Below are positions 27,001-35,509 of a stretch of 64,000 bases of DNA, in pieces (positions within the stretch are counted from its first letter, which is position 1; each line of letters starts with the position of its first letter). Source of the stretch: Verrucomicrobiia bacterium (GTDB taxonomy: Bacteria; Verrucomicrobiota; Verrucomicrobiia; Verrucomicrobiales; DEV007); assembly GCA_030425385.1 (NCBI GenBank), contig JAUIAH010000015.1:1-64000 (forward strand). Reading direction: 5' to 3'. Position numbers and translations under genes: made by a program. The notes beneath the pieces were generated by a model, which was not told where the DNA came from, made no database searches, and was given only the letters and a program-made list of their open reading frames with translations.

Positions 27001-28292
27001 GCTGTCAGAGACACCGCAAGATCATTCGAGATCTCCACGGCCCGTGCGCTCAGATGGTAGAGCTGGATGGCATCACTTCCATCTCCATGGATGCGAATGT
27101 AATATGGGCCAAGCGATTCCCCTGCAGTGAAAGTTAAGGTCTCAGCGGCGCCCGCGCCTTGCGTGTTTGCTTGAGTAAGGACAGCGCCATTGGTATCGAG
27201 GATCTCGATCCCAAGATCACTCGCTGTGGTCGAGTCGGTGTTCGAGCCGTCCGAACATGACCCATTGCTATTCTGGCTCCCCTCCAGATAAGTCTCGCCG
27301 ATGGGCGTGACATCAATGGCCACTTGCGCATTGGGAGCGGGCGCATGAAAGGCGAAGACGTCCACATCGCTAGACCCATCAATGCTCAAGAGGTTTCGTT
27401 CACTTGCCGTACTCTCCAAAGATCCCAAATTCGCAGCACTGTCAGGGCTGTCGTTCGGCTCTAGCGGATCCCCATGCTGGCGCTGCCCTCCCAGAATATC
27501 ATCATGTTGAGGGCCATCAAACTGGGTGGAAACGAAGGGCTCCATGAGTTTCGTTTGATTGATAGGGCATACATGCGAGAGCCCCAGGCCATGCCCATGC
27601 TCATGAGCCACGACATTGCGGAAGCGGAGAGACTCGTTGGAAAGATTCTGAAAGAAGTTGTCAGTCGTATCGATGACCATGTCCCCGATCGTCGGAAAGA
27701 AATTGAAGGCCAGGGTATTCGCATTTCCATCAATCGCGCGCCCACCGATGCGGATGTCCGGCCGGACGCCCAGTTGGCCGCGACTCTCACTCGTGATGTT
27801 GCTGAAATCAGCACCATCGTCATTGGGTTCATAGACGTAGGTGATCCCCGTCACGTCTCCCCAGCGGGCAAAGACACGTTCAAAGATAGGCAACCAGGTC
27901 GCTTCATCTCCATAGAGGCCATTGAGATAAGCTCGTAGATCACTCGAATCAGCATCGCCCACGCCGAAACCTGGGATGTGAGTACCATCGGGGACAACGC
28001 CCCAAGTGAGTGTGATCGCATCCCCGCGACTCAAGCCGCCTCCATCGGTCGCCGTGCGGTTCCAATGCGTCGACGCCTGAAACAACTCTAATCCGGGAGG
28101 GGTCGTTTCCATGCCCCGCTCCGCCTCATCCACCACCGCCGTCGGCGTTCCGGGAGCAAAGCATCGGGAGAAACCAACGGTTTGTCCGTGTGTCAACGGC
28201 ATCGGACTGATCTCTGGCTCGGAAACGAACGGCCAAGCCGCCAACAGAGCCAAGGGGACCAGCGCCGACACGATGGATAGGCGGCCAGGCAT
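24015..28292 (-). CDS. Giant secreted metzincin-like metalloprotease with Calx-beta domain
   Basis: A protein of 1425 residues starting at ATG 28292 with a signal or anchor (LSIVSALVPLALLAAWPFV). The zinc-binding motif HEHGHGLGLSH occupies residues 230-240 and fits HExxHxxGxxH of metzincins (matrixin-like). M250 (KLMEPF) may be the Met-turn. After the protease come a pre-peptidase-like segment (EPNDSPDSAANLG, SSDVDVFAF), a DUF11/CARDB-like repeat (VSLTASPSKVVLGE), a LamG-like module, a Calx-beta domain (SASVSEDAGAATFLLNRRGD) and a beta-helix-like C-terminal half ending in a tail (FPRALLVPGATETLEWSSDL) shared with other secreted proteins here. It is probably exported and calcium-binding. Its target is unknown. 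Confidence 0.8.
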   Translation of the reverse strand: MPGRLSIVSALVPLALLAAWPFVSEPEISPMPLTHGQTVGFSRCFAPGTPTAVVDEAERGMETTPPGLELFQASTHWNRTATDGGGLSRGDAITLTWGVVPDGTHIPGFGVGDADSSDLRAYLNGLYGDEATWLPIFERVFARWGDVTGITYVYEPNDDGADFSNITSESRGQLGVRPDIRIGGRAIDGNANTLAFNFFPTIGDMVIDTTDNFFQNLSNESLRFRNVVAHEHGHGLGLSHVCPINQTKLMEPFVSTQFDGPQHDDILGGQRQHGDPLEPNDSPDSAANLGSLESTASERNLLSIDGSSDVDVFAFHAPAPNAQVAIDVTPIGETYLEGSQNSNGSCSDGSNTDSTTASDLGIEILDTNGAVLTQANTQGAGAAETLTFTAGESLGPYYIRIHGDGSDAIQLYHLSARAVEISNDLAVSLTASPSKVVLGETQTFQVNVRHSGPGDAEDVVLAITLTEPLIVDAAQLTEGTGSVTIANHSVMVDLGTLSGLTEATLVVETHHVSPGTGTFTATVSKAGSEPVDSNNQATIASIGSQGEPTDVEDFNAFPGLSGPPGSPVPNDTTGFFDLRYNYAATTAEGFALDQTQAPNGRGLRFAAAEDNAMETTIDFPADTYSERQHQLAFWFRFSDVAASPDNSLTQSLFVYNRGASDLAYYLQVGKDYNGDVGANLVVPVDAGNVSNPTHLALAPDRWHAVVVQYDSASDTSSADAGIRMWLNPTDDSAQPDFELRTDSGAMGSFFGDGTFGRLVFGASSFPADPNGPDIWMDRIGIWNGYGESGENDLGAAIQFLYAYVSANLKDSSASVSEDAGAATFLLNRRGDTGLAGNVSWEVVATGSAGVDAADFPGGVFPSGTITFEAGELSKTLSIPIVDDVASEGDELFEVQLESATTMFRLDQTSLFGTIVNDDADATTQITLMDGDLHVRDVGSPSDDTLTIQSDIANGDIVIHDPNHLLGTDIPGASGHGTATIRVPAGMVAGEIRVDAGNGNDQVDIDFTLGAFSWLTQIDDASIKLSGGTFDQGLFEHSHPHGVAITLDEAPLIAGAQIATIESALQLGHATLRYDAHEDALLVSSPSATQTLVNTTALIHPSQSLTIDSGPGNDAITIESLLVDYPATLILEGGADIDRMTSLTPIDLAQGATLVTAFETINPGHPGDPHVQGSAWQIDGTVALASETVLYSESDITFSEGSVVRLRHREGSVPDQWRLSGDTTIDLANATLEIVTSATTPPAGTETVIIACTNEVDLIHPFEGLPEGAVVTSGLALFEITYEGGDGNDIALRTLLDYPQWRAQAFHGAEGALTSQDPTANPDGDDWPNGLEYLLGLDPTAHDADPLVVTVSDVQTTLQFPRALLVPGATETLEWSSDLNTWHLIHPESVTTEALDADREWVTWTLPFDEEERVFYRILTDIDTGE

Positions 28293-28372
28293 GTCGAAAG
28301 AGAAGCAGGTTTATAAATACCATAATTTTTAGAACATGCGACTTCTTCTTTTAACTTTCTGACGTTTTGATG

Positions 28373-28396
28373 GTTGGACGATACAGATCGTCTAAC
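28373..28396. repeat. Hairpin at the 3' end of the REP-associated transposase
   Basis: GTTGGACGAT, loop ACAG and ATCGTCTAAC form a 10-bp stem with one G-T pair. It touches the stop codon of the transposase gene. It may be a transcript terminator or one REP-like element bordering the transposase. Confidence 0.5.
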
Positions 28397-29433
28397 TACG
28401 AACTCGTTTGTCGACTTGTTCGAAGATCCACCAAGCCCCGCCATTTCTCCATCCCCGCCGCCTTCACCGGGCGCGCCCCACGCGCACGCTTCACTCGCAT
28501 CCCCTCTCGATGCCGCGCAAACACCCCCTCAATGAAGGCCTCGCTCCCCAATGCCAAGCCTTCACTGAAATAACGCACCCGCACCCGCACCACCTGCGCC
28601 AGGCTCAATTGCCCTCCCTGTCGCGCCACCTTCTCCACTAATTTTCCCTGAATACCCGCCCGTCTTTTATCCCCTTCTTCAGGCTCCGACGTCTCCGCTT
28701 CCCCAAACCCATACAAATAAAGCCGATACTGCGCCTGACACGTTCGCCATTGCTGCGGACTCCCATGCTCCACCCCTAACACCCGCATCAACCCGCGCCG
28801 CCGCGCTCTATTCCCCGCCACGGCCTCCCCATACCCACTCCACCGATAATCCTTCGGATCCTCCACCATCCCCGCCCGCACCGGATTCAGGTCAATGTAA
28901 GCCGCCATCGTCAGCAACACCGTCTCGTCGTTCTCTAACAACACACTTTTAAACCGATCCTCCCAAAGCGGCCCCTTGCGCTGAACCTGTTTGTTATACC
29001 ACTGCGTGAAGCGCTGCTTCAGCTCTTTCATGAACATCGACACATCCGCCATCCGGTTCAGAAAGCGTTGCCGATACTCAGGATACCCCTTCTCAGGACA
29101 CTGCTCTTTCATCCGCGCCAACATCTGCCGCACCCCAATCAACTGCTCCTCGGAGGTCGTCACCAACGCCAACCGCCGCAGCAATTCCGCATCATCCACC
29201 GCCGCGCGATGCTCCTCCGCATTCGGCACCTCGATCAGCAAATGGATGTGATTCGACATCAAGCAGAAGGTGATCAACTCCACCCCGGCAAACCCGCACT
29301 GAATCTCCAAGAGTTCCCGAAATTTCTCCTTCACCGGCCCCTCCAGCACAAAGCGCCCCTCAATGATCCGAGACATCACGTGGTAGCAGTTCGAAGCCGC
29401 TCCGGCCTCCCCCTTGATTCGAATCGCTCTCAT
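28396..29433 (-). mobile_element. REP-associated tyrosine transposase (RAYT, IS200-like Y1 family)
   Basis: The frame encodes 345 residues from ATG 29433. The N-terminal Y1 transposase domain has NCYHVMSRIIEGRFVLEG, the HUH-type histidine pair in FCLMSNHIHLLIE, and the catalytic tyrosine region FMKELKQRFTQWYNK. LWEDRFKSVLLEND and AYIDLNPVRAGMV are typical of RAYT proteins, domesticated single-copy transposases that mobilise REP/REPIN hairpins. The C-terminal 120 residues form a basic extension often seen in this subgroup. The gene is intact. Short repeats and hairpins lie on both sides. It could act on similar elements elsewhere in the genome. Confidence 0.85.
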
Positions 29434-29475
29434 CCCCCATCCCTACCTCCAACACCGCCACCCCGTCAATACATT

Positions 29476-29511
29476 TGTGGTCGGACCCTTAAATTTCCAT
29501 GTGGTCGGACC
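29476..29511. repeat. Direct repeat of TGTGGTCGGACC upstream of the RAYT gene
   Basis: The 12-mer TGTGGTCGGACC occurs at 29476-29487 and again at 29500-29511, each followed by a CTTAAA-like stretch, giving a 24-base period. Its core GGTCGGACC is itself a dyad. The position just 5' of the transposase suggests a REP-type substrate pair. Confidence 0.6.
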
Positions 29512-29548
29512 TTAAAATGCCAGCGGGGAATTTCTGGTGCTTGGGGAT

Positions 29549-29571
29549 CTTTTCGCGTGCAGCGCGAAAAG
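29549..29571. repeat. Perfect hairpin between RAYT and ychF
   Basis: CTTTTCGCG, loop TGCAG and CGCGAAAAG form a 9-bp perfect stem ending 19 bases before the ychF start. It may belong to the REP-like set or act in the ychF leader. Confidence 0.5.
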
Positions 29572-29590
29572 GTTCGGCGAAGGTCGAGCC

Positions 29591-30706
29591 ATGTTACAGG
29601 CAGGCATTGTGGGGCTCCCAAACGTTGGCAAATCGACGTTGTTCAACGCGGTGACGCGGACGCAGAAGGCGGAGGCGGCGAATTATCCTTTCTGCACAAT
29701 CGAACCGAATCAAGGCGTGGTGACCGTTCCCGACGATCGTCTGGCCGCGCTGTCTGAGCTTTCCAAATCGGAGAAGATTGTTCCGGCAGCTATCGAATTT
29801 GTCGACATCGCTGGTCTGGTGAAGGGCGCAAGCCAGGGAGAGGGTCTGGGCAATCAGTTCCTTGCCAACATCCGGGAGGTGGATGCGAACGTGCAGGTGG
29901 TGCGCTGCTTCGAGAGCAGCGATATCCATCATGTGGATGGCTCTATTGATCCCCTCCGCGACATCGAAGTCATTAATACGGAGCTGTTGCTGGCGGACAT
30001 TGCAGCGATGGATCGGCGCAAGGAGCGCAATCAGAAGAAGGCGAAGGGTGGCGACAAAGAAGCGAAGGCGGAGCTGGAACTTTTAGAGCGCTTGTTGCCC
30101 CATTTGAATGATGGCAAACCGGCGAGCACGCTGGAGGTGAACGATAACGAAGCCGTGCTCCTGAAGGGCTTCTTCTTGCTCACTAGCAAGCCGACGATCT
30201 TCGCTTGCAACGTTTCGGAAGACGAGTTGGCGGCGGCACGTGAGAAGCCGGATGATCATCCACATGTGTCTGCGGTGAAGCGATATGCGGCGGAGACTCA
30301 CGGTGCCGAAGCAATCGTGATCAGTGCGAGCATTGAGAGCGAACTCATCGATTTGAGCGAGGAAGAGGCAATGGAGTTCCTTAGCGCCCTTGGGGTTTCA
30401 AGCAGTGGCGTGGCCGATCTCATCCGTTCTGTGTATCATTTGTTAGGGCTGCGAACCTATCTTACCACCGGGGAGAAGGAGACACGTGCCTGGACCATTC
30501 GCGAGGGAATGAAAGCGCCTCAAGCAGCGGGCGTCATTCACACCGACTTTGAGCGGGGGTTCATCGCCGCAGAGGTCGTGGCCTATGAAGAACTCATCGC
30601 GCTTGGATCGCACGTGAAGGCGAAGGAAGCTGGGAAGCTACGGATTGAAGGTAAGGACTACGTGGTTCAGGATGGCGACGTGGTGGAGTTCCGCTTCAAC
30701 GTCTGA
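29591..30706 (+). CDS. ychF: Redox-regulated ATPase YchF
   Basis: A 371-residue Obg-family P-loop protein, near the usual family length of 363. The G1 motif is GLPNVGKSTLFNAVT, followed by NYPFCTIEPN, and the G3 region is DIAGLVKGASQGEGLGNQFL. The C-terminal TGS domain ends GDVVEFRFNV, as in homologues. YchF/OLA1 proteins prefer ATP to GTP, bind ribosomes and take part in stress responses. ATG 29591 is chosen because it gives the standard MLQAGIVGLPNVG start. The frame opens earlier at 29537. The last 40 bases overlap the convergent decarboxylase gene. Confidence 0.95.
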   Translation: MLQAGIVGLPNVGKSTLFNAVTRTQKAEAANYPFCTIEPNQGVVTVPDDRLAALSELSKSEKIVPAAIEFVDIAGLVKGASQGEGLGNQFLANIREVDANVQVVRCFESSDIHHVDGSIDPLRDIEVINTELLLADIAAMDRRKERNQKKAKGGDKEAKAELELLERLLPHLNDGKPASTLEVNDNEAVLLKGFFLLTSKPTIFACNVSEDELAAAREKPDDHPHVSAVKRYAAETHGAEAIVISASIESELIDLSEEEAMEFLSALGVSSSGVADLIRSVYHLLGLRTYLTTGEKETRAWTIREGMKAPQAAGVIHTDFERGFIAAEVVAYEELIALGSHVKAKEAGKLRIEGKDYVVQDGDVVEFRFNV

Positions 30707-32100
30707 CCCGTCCGACGAAGCGATTCTAGCAGTTCCGCCAAATCGAACTCTTCTGTGAAGGGGTTCATGAAGGCGCTGCGAAGGTAGGTGCGGCCCGCTT
30801 TCTCCACTTGCACGATGTAGAAATACCCTTCTCTGACAAGGTGTTCGCGAATGGCCTGATTCAAGTGATCCACCTCTTCAGGGGAGGCGTTTCGGTCAGG
30901 AACATGGCGGTAACAAATGATATTGGATTCCGGAACGATGAGGAGTTCGAAGTCGGGGGCCGCCTCGATCATTTCCGCGAAGCGGAGCGTTCGTGCGCGG
31001 CAACGATCAATGTATGTCTCTAACAACGATTCCCCTCCCAGCGCTAACAGCGCATAGGCACGCAAGCCTAACATTGGTCGCGTGCATTCCAAGGTGCGTT
31101 TAGCAGCGTCCCACCAGGCGTGTTCGTCGTCCGCGCGCCAAAGATAACCCGCTTCCTGCGCGAAGGATTGGTAAGAGTGTTCGGCTCGTCTAAAGAGCAC
31201 CGCGGTGACAAGGCTCGGGCAGAGCAGCATCTTGTGGAAATCCACGACCACGGAATCCGCGCGCTCGATGCCTCGAAGCAAAGGGCGCGCCTTTTGAGAG
31301 AAGGCAAAGGCGCCTCCATGAGCGGCGTCTACGTGCAACCACAGATCCTCACTCGCACAAAAGTTAGCTATGTCCTCTAACGGATCCATCTGTCCCGTCG
31401 CCGTAGACCCAGCGCTCGCCACCACCCCGAGTATGTGGCGTTCGCTGACGCGCGTTCGCGTCAAGGCGTTGCGCAGGGCTGGCATGGACATCCGATAGGC
31501 TGCATCCACAGGAACACGGATGACGCCTTCCTGTCCCCAACCCATGATCCTGGCTGCACGATCCACACAGTAATGCGACTCTTCCGAAACGAGCACCGCA
31601 TATTCATGCCCTCCTGATTCCCAAGCGCCTCCACGCGCTTGTCGCATGGCTAGCAAAGCAGTCAAATTCCCCAAAGAGCCTCCCGATGTCAGCACGCCAT
31701 CAGCCGATTGAGGCAAGCCCAAGACGCTCGCTAACCGCTGCAAGACCACGCGCTCCATGGGAGTGGCGGGTTGACCCACCTCGTAGACGCCATTGCCAAT
31801 ATCTAGCAAATTCCCTATCAAATCAATAGCAGCCACCGCAGGGAGCACGGGGCCGACCTGATGGCCCAGGTTGCGCGGGTGAGCGACGTGAAAGCTCCGC
31901 TCCAGGATGGTCGTGATCAGCGTCCGTGGATCCACCCCGCTCTTGAGGCGCTCTTCCCAAAAGGCAAAGGCATCCTCCGGTTCCATCCAGCGTTGCACTG
32001 GAGGATCTCCTGCTGCTGCCACCTTCCAATGATCTGCCAACGCATCCACGACCTGATGCCCAAGCGAGCGAAAGGCCTCGGCATCGAACGCCTCAATCAT
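30667..32100 (-). CDS. PLP-dependent group II amino acid decarboxylase family protein
   Basis: A protein of 477 residues from ATG 32100 (MIEAFDAEAFRSLGHQVVD); the in-frame extension to 32193 looks non-coding. It matches aromatic-L-amino-acid/glutamate decarboxylase-type enzymes: HPRNLGHQVGP, GVLTSGGSLGNLTALL, LWLHVDAAHGG and the PLP-lysine segment VVVDFHKMLLCPS. The usual motif around the lysine is DxHK, so K is present. It removes the carboxyl group from an amino acid to give an amine. Substrate (tyrosine, tryptophan, diaminobutyrate or glutamate) cannot be told from sequence alone. Its 3' end overlaps the ychF 3' end by 40 bases in opposite orientation. Confidence 0.85.
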   Translation of the reverse strand: MIEAFDAEAFRSLGHQVVDALADHWKVAAAGDPPVQRWMEPEDAFAFWEERLKSGVDPRTLITTILERSFHVAHPRNLGHQVGPVLPAVAAIDLIGNLLDIGNGVYEVGQPATPMERVVLQRLASVLGLPQSADGVLTSGGSLGNLTALLAMRQARGGAWESGGHEYAVLVSEESHYCVDRAARIMGWGQEGVIRVPVDAAYRMSMPALRNALTRTRVSERHILGVVASAGSTATGQMDPLEDIANFCASEDLWLHVDAAHGGAFAFSQKARPLLRGIERADSVVVDFHKMLLCPSLVTAVLFRRAEHSYQSFAQEAGYLWRADDEHAWWDAAKRTLECTRPMLGLRAYALLALGGESLLETYIDRCRARTLRFAEMIEAAPDFELLIVPESNIICYRHVPDRNASPEEVDHLNQAIREHLVREGYFYIVQVEKAGRTYLRSAFMNPFTEEFDLAELLESLRRTGQTLKRNSTTSPS

Positions 32101-32158
32101 CAATGCATCATATGATTGAGAAGTGTTAGGCAATGGCAGCTTCACTATTAACACAGCA

Positions 32159-32186
32159 AAGAGGCGCCCCGTGAGGAGCGCCTCTT
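32159..32186 (-). terminator. Terminator hairpin downstream of the CBM9-like protein gene
   Basis: AAGAGGCGC and GCGCCTCTT form a 9-bp perfect stem around a 10-base loop. On the minus strand it lies 40 bases after the stop at 32227 and is followed by TTTGCTG. It may also insulate the divergent decarboxylase leader. Confidence 0.6.
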
Positions 32187-32226
32187 GCAACAAACATGAA
32201 CGTGTTAGGATGCGTGCCCGATCACA

Positions 32227-35200
32227 TCAATCGATCTGCACGTCATCGATGTACCATCCGGCACCAGTCTCTGGATCGTCATCCGTAAGGAAACGGAACT
32301 CGATGATCACTTTCCCGCCTCGAGCAGCGCTTGGGAAGCGGATGCTGTAAGGTTTCCACCCTTCGGATTGGCCCCAAAGGATTTCTTCGATGGCCACCGG
32401 GTTCTCGCCGTTCTCATCAAGAAAACGGATTTGACCGCCCTCCGCTTCGAAGACGGAATCAATGAAGTAGTTGAAGCTGAGCTTAGGTGACGCATCACTG
32501 CTGACATCAATGACCGGCGAGCGGAGGTAGGCGAAGGTAATCGGGGCGTAGTTGCCATCGAGATTCACTCCCCAGGCGTTCTCGCCGCTGGCGGCGGCAT
32601 CAATGCCAGGGGCGGCTGGGGTGCCAAGTTCCCAGGTATCGCCAGAGTCATTGGTGGCCGTCCAGCCTTCTTCGCCATTCTCAAAGTCTGTGAAGTAGAG
32701 CGCGGGGGCGGCCACTTGGCTGACGCGGTAATAGCGTTGAGGGACATCGAAGGGCATGCCTGGCCCCGTGTAAGATGTGGCCTCAGCAGTGGCACCTCCG
32801 TCAGGATAGGTGGTGACCAGGTTTTCCCAGGTCATCATGTCCGTAGAGGAATCAACCGCGTAATAGCGTCCGACTTTCGATTGCCAGGTGAGGGAGAGTT
32901 CATCCGCCGTCTGGCTGTAGTCCGTGATGAGGAAGGACTCAGGAGCGGAACGATAGGCGGGGAAGCCGCCGTTCTCCACGTCGTTGAGGAGGACTTTCGT
33001 GCCATCCTCTAACACACTGAAGATTTCTAACGTTGCGCCACCTGTGCCGTTGAACCAGATGACGCGTACGGGATAAATGCCAGCCTCCTCCACTTCGAAA
33101 CGGAAGATGGTGTCGAAGGAACCTCGGCCGCGGCCGAATTCGCCAATGGTCTCGGCTTGGTCGAAGGGTCCGCCCTCCATGCGGAAACCATCGTCACTGT
33201 TGACGCCCATGGTGTGGCGGCCAGCAGGGAAATCGACATAGGTGAGGATTTCACCATTGGCTCCATCAGGAGAATCGTTGAGTCCTGGAAGGCCTGGCAT
33301 TTGAAGGTCACCTGCGAAACTGCCAGCATCATTCGCAGGATCCTCATCCACGACCGCATTGAGATTGATCACGCCAGGAATCTCGAATTGGACGAGCTCG
33401 GCATCTCCAACGACTTCCCCTGACCCAATGGCGGGCCCGACAATGGAATCATTGGCGAGGTTCTCGTCGATGGGGGTGCCATCGATATCGACAAGGCCAC
33501 CAGAGAGGGCGAGTTCCGTCTCGGTGAGGGAATTGTGCGTGTAGAGTTCGTTCTGGAAGATCCTCCAGAGGAAACCCGGCTTGCTCTTATCGACCCGGCC
33601 AGCCTTCATGTCGGGGGTGAAGACAAAGAAGGTGGGCGGACTCCAGGGAGCGCTTTCGTTGATCACCAATTCGCCTTCCGTGCTATTCGCCTGGATGGTG
33701 TAGGTATGGCGGGTGCCCTGCTCGTAGGGATCCGGGAAGACATGTTTGAAATCGTAGACGCCCGTGCCCGCCTCTGTGCTTTCCAGCGGCACCGGTTCGC
33801 CATCGATGTAGAGCACCACTGACTCGGGATCGACCACACAATTCCCCACGCTGTTGAGACGGAAGGTGAACAGATCGGGCGCGGCATCGAGTGGTGGCGC
33901 GATGGCGGAGGCAAAGCATCCTGACTGTGGAGGCGCATAACCATCCAACGTGACGAGCGCGGTTTCTTGTGGGGTCTTGCCATGCACAATGGAGTGGGCA
34001 CCAAGGCCACCCCAACCTTTCTGACCGTCCTGACCAGCGCCATCGTCCCCGTCATTGATCGCCATGCCCAGCCCAAACTGGACGCCACTTGTCAGTTCTT
34101 CGAGGCCCATGGCAGCCTTGGGAAGCTTGATCTCGTAGATCGTCTTCTTCGTTTCTCCGTTACGGGTGATCACCGCTTCCGTGTCGGGCCCACCGTCTGG
34201 ACGCGCTTCGTGTTGGACGATGACTTCTCCCGTAGCTCCTTCCACGCCACCAAGCGCATAGTTGTAGAGAGCTATCTGAGTGTCCGTCTTGTCGTTGGCG
34301 ACCATCAGTTGCACGGAATCGCCATTCCACGCGTCGTTGCGTGAGTTCTCGTGGTAATCATCCGTCACCACGAAGGCGAAGTAGACATTCTCATCGTCAT
34401 AGGTCACTTGGACCGCTGACGTCTGGTCATCCGGCCCGGTCCAGCTACCGCCATTCCATTCTTCGTGCAGGGTCATCTCAGCCCCGCTCCGACTGCCGAC
34501 ACCTTTCTCAACGGTGAATCGAGGGTCAGAGAGAATCGGCACGCCTAACCAATCATCCAACTCGCCATCGAGCACGATATCTCCCGTCGCTCTTCGGGCA
34601 GAGTGAAATTCTTTCCCTGGCTCCATGTCATTGGCTCTCGCGAGCGTGACGCGGGCCGTTTGTTCAGGACTCTTACCGTGGACGATCGAGTGGGCGCCAA
34701 GACCGCTCCAGCCTTTCTGACCGTCTTGGCCCGCACCGTCGTCGCCATCGTTGATAGCCATGCCCAGACCAAATTGCACGCCGGCGTCAAGGGAGTCCAA
34801 GGCCATGGATGAAAGAGGCAATTTGATCTCATAGGTGGTCTTCTTATTCTCCGCATCCCGCGTGATCACCGCTTCCGTATCAGCACCCCCTTCTGGGCGG
34901 GCTTCGTGCTGAACGATGACCTCGCCGAGATCGCCTTCTACGCCGCCGAGTGCGTAGTTATAAAGCGCAATTTGTTGATCGCGCTCTGCATTGGCGACCA
35001 TGAGTTGCACGGAATCTCCATTCCAGGCGTCATTGCGGGAATTCTCGTGGTAGTCATCCGTGACGACGAAGCCGAAGTAGACATTCTCATCGTCGTAGAC
35101 CACCTGGACAGCCGACGTTTGGTCATCGGGCCCAGCCCACGTTCCACCATTGTACTCTTCGAAGATGATGTAGTCACCCTCGACGTCAGGATCATCCGCC

Positions 35201-35394
35201 GAGCCCTTGGGGAAAGAGAAGGCGGGATCTGCCAGGAGGGTGGACCCCGTCCATTCAGAGAGATCCCCATCGAGGACAATGGGATCCACCGCCTTGATGG
35301 CTGTATAGTATTCCTTGCCGGGTTCGATATCATTCGCGTGCACGCCGAGCGGCAAGAGGCAAGACGCAGCGAGGAGTAGGAGCCGTCTATTCAT
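32227..35394 (-). CDS. Secreted protein with two tandem CBM9-like domains, PA14-like and C-terminal jelly-roll modules
   Basis: A protein of 1055 residues. ATG 35394 starts a clear signal peptide (MNRRLLLLAASCLLPLGVHA). Two CBM9/sugar-binding-like domains follow at residues 24-257 and 258-486, with IVLDGDLSEW and IVLDGELDDW at their starts and DDENVYF, FVVTDDYHENSR and YEIKLP in each. The repeats are nearly identical in long stretches. An Ig-like region and a PA14-like segment (AGRHTMGVNSDDGFRMEGG) come next. The last 170 residues look like a MAM or jelly-roll domain (LYFTDFENGEEGW, GWYIDDVQI). No catalytic site is visible. CBM9-type domains bind reducing ends or free sugars. I infer an extracellular carbohydrate-binding role. 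Confidence 0.75.
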   Translation of the reverse strand: MNRRLLLLAASCLLPLGVHANDIEPGKEYYTAIKAVDPIVLDGDLSEWTGSTLLADPAFSFPKGSADDPDVEGDYIIFEEYNGGTWAGPDDQTSAVQVVYDDENVYFGFVVTDDYHENSRNDAWNGDSVQLMVANAERDQQIALYNYALGGVEGDLGEVIVQHEARPEGGADTEAVITRDAENKKTTYEIKLPLSSMALDSLDAGVQFGLGMAINDGDDGAGQDGQKGWSGLGAHSIVHGKSPEQTARVTLARANDMEPGKEFHSARRATGDIVLDGELDDWLGVPILSDPRFTVEKGVGSRSGAEMTLHEEWNGGSWTGPDDQTSAVQVTYDDENVYFAFVVTDDYHENSRNDAWNGDSVQLMVANDKTDTQIALYNYALGGVEGATGEVIVQHEARPDGGPDTEAVITRNGETKKTIYEIKLPKAAMGLEELTSGVQFGLGMAINDGDDGAGQDGQKGWGGLGAHSIVHGKTPQETALVTLDGYAPPQSGCFASAIAPPLDAAPDLFTFRLNSVGNCVVDPESVVLYIDGEPVPLESTEAGTGVYDFKHVFPDPYEQGTRHTYTIQANSTEGELVINESAPWSPPTFFVFTPDMKAGRVDKSKPGFLWRIFQNELYTHNSLTETELALSGGLVDIDGTPIDENLANDSIVGPAIGSGEVVGDAELVQFEIPGVINLNAVVDEDPANDAGSFAGDLQMPGLPGLNDSPDGANGEILTYVDFPAGRHTMGVNSDDGFRMEGGPFDQAETIGEFGRGRGSFDTIFRFEVEEAGIYPVRVIWFNGTGGATLEIFSVLEDGTKVLLNDVENGGFPAYRSAPESFLITDYSQTADELSLTWQSKVGRYYAVDSSTDMMTWENLVTTYPDGGATAEATSYTGPGMPFDVPQRYYRVSQVAAPALYFTDFENGEEGWTATNDSGDTWELGTPAAPGIDAAASGENAWGVNLDGNYAPITFAYLRSPVIDVSSDASPKLSFNYFIDSVFEAEGGQIRFLDENGENPVAIEEILWGQSEGWKPYSIRFPSAARGGKVIIEFRFLTDDDPETGAGWYIDDVQID
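33937..35325 (-). repeat. Tandem duplication of a CBM9-like domain
   Basis: Two in-frame copies of about 702 and 687 bases (34624-35325 and 33937-34623) encode domains of 234 and 229 residues with long identical blocks such as HENSRNDAWNGDSVQL and MAINDGDDGAGQDGQKGW. The near identity points to a recent duplication or gene conversion. Confidence 0.8.
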
Positions 35395-35509
35395 GTGTGT
35401 GGTGTAGAGGTAGGGTAGGGGTGATTGAGGAATCGTGAGGATCTTCATCTTTGTGCAACAATCCCGTCAAGCTTCGAAAGCATCAACCACGCCAAATGAT
35501 CGAGGAATC

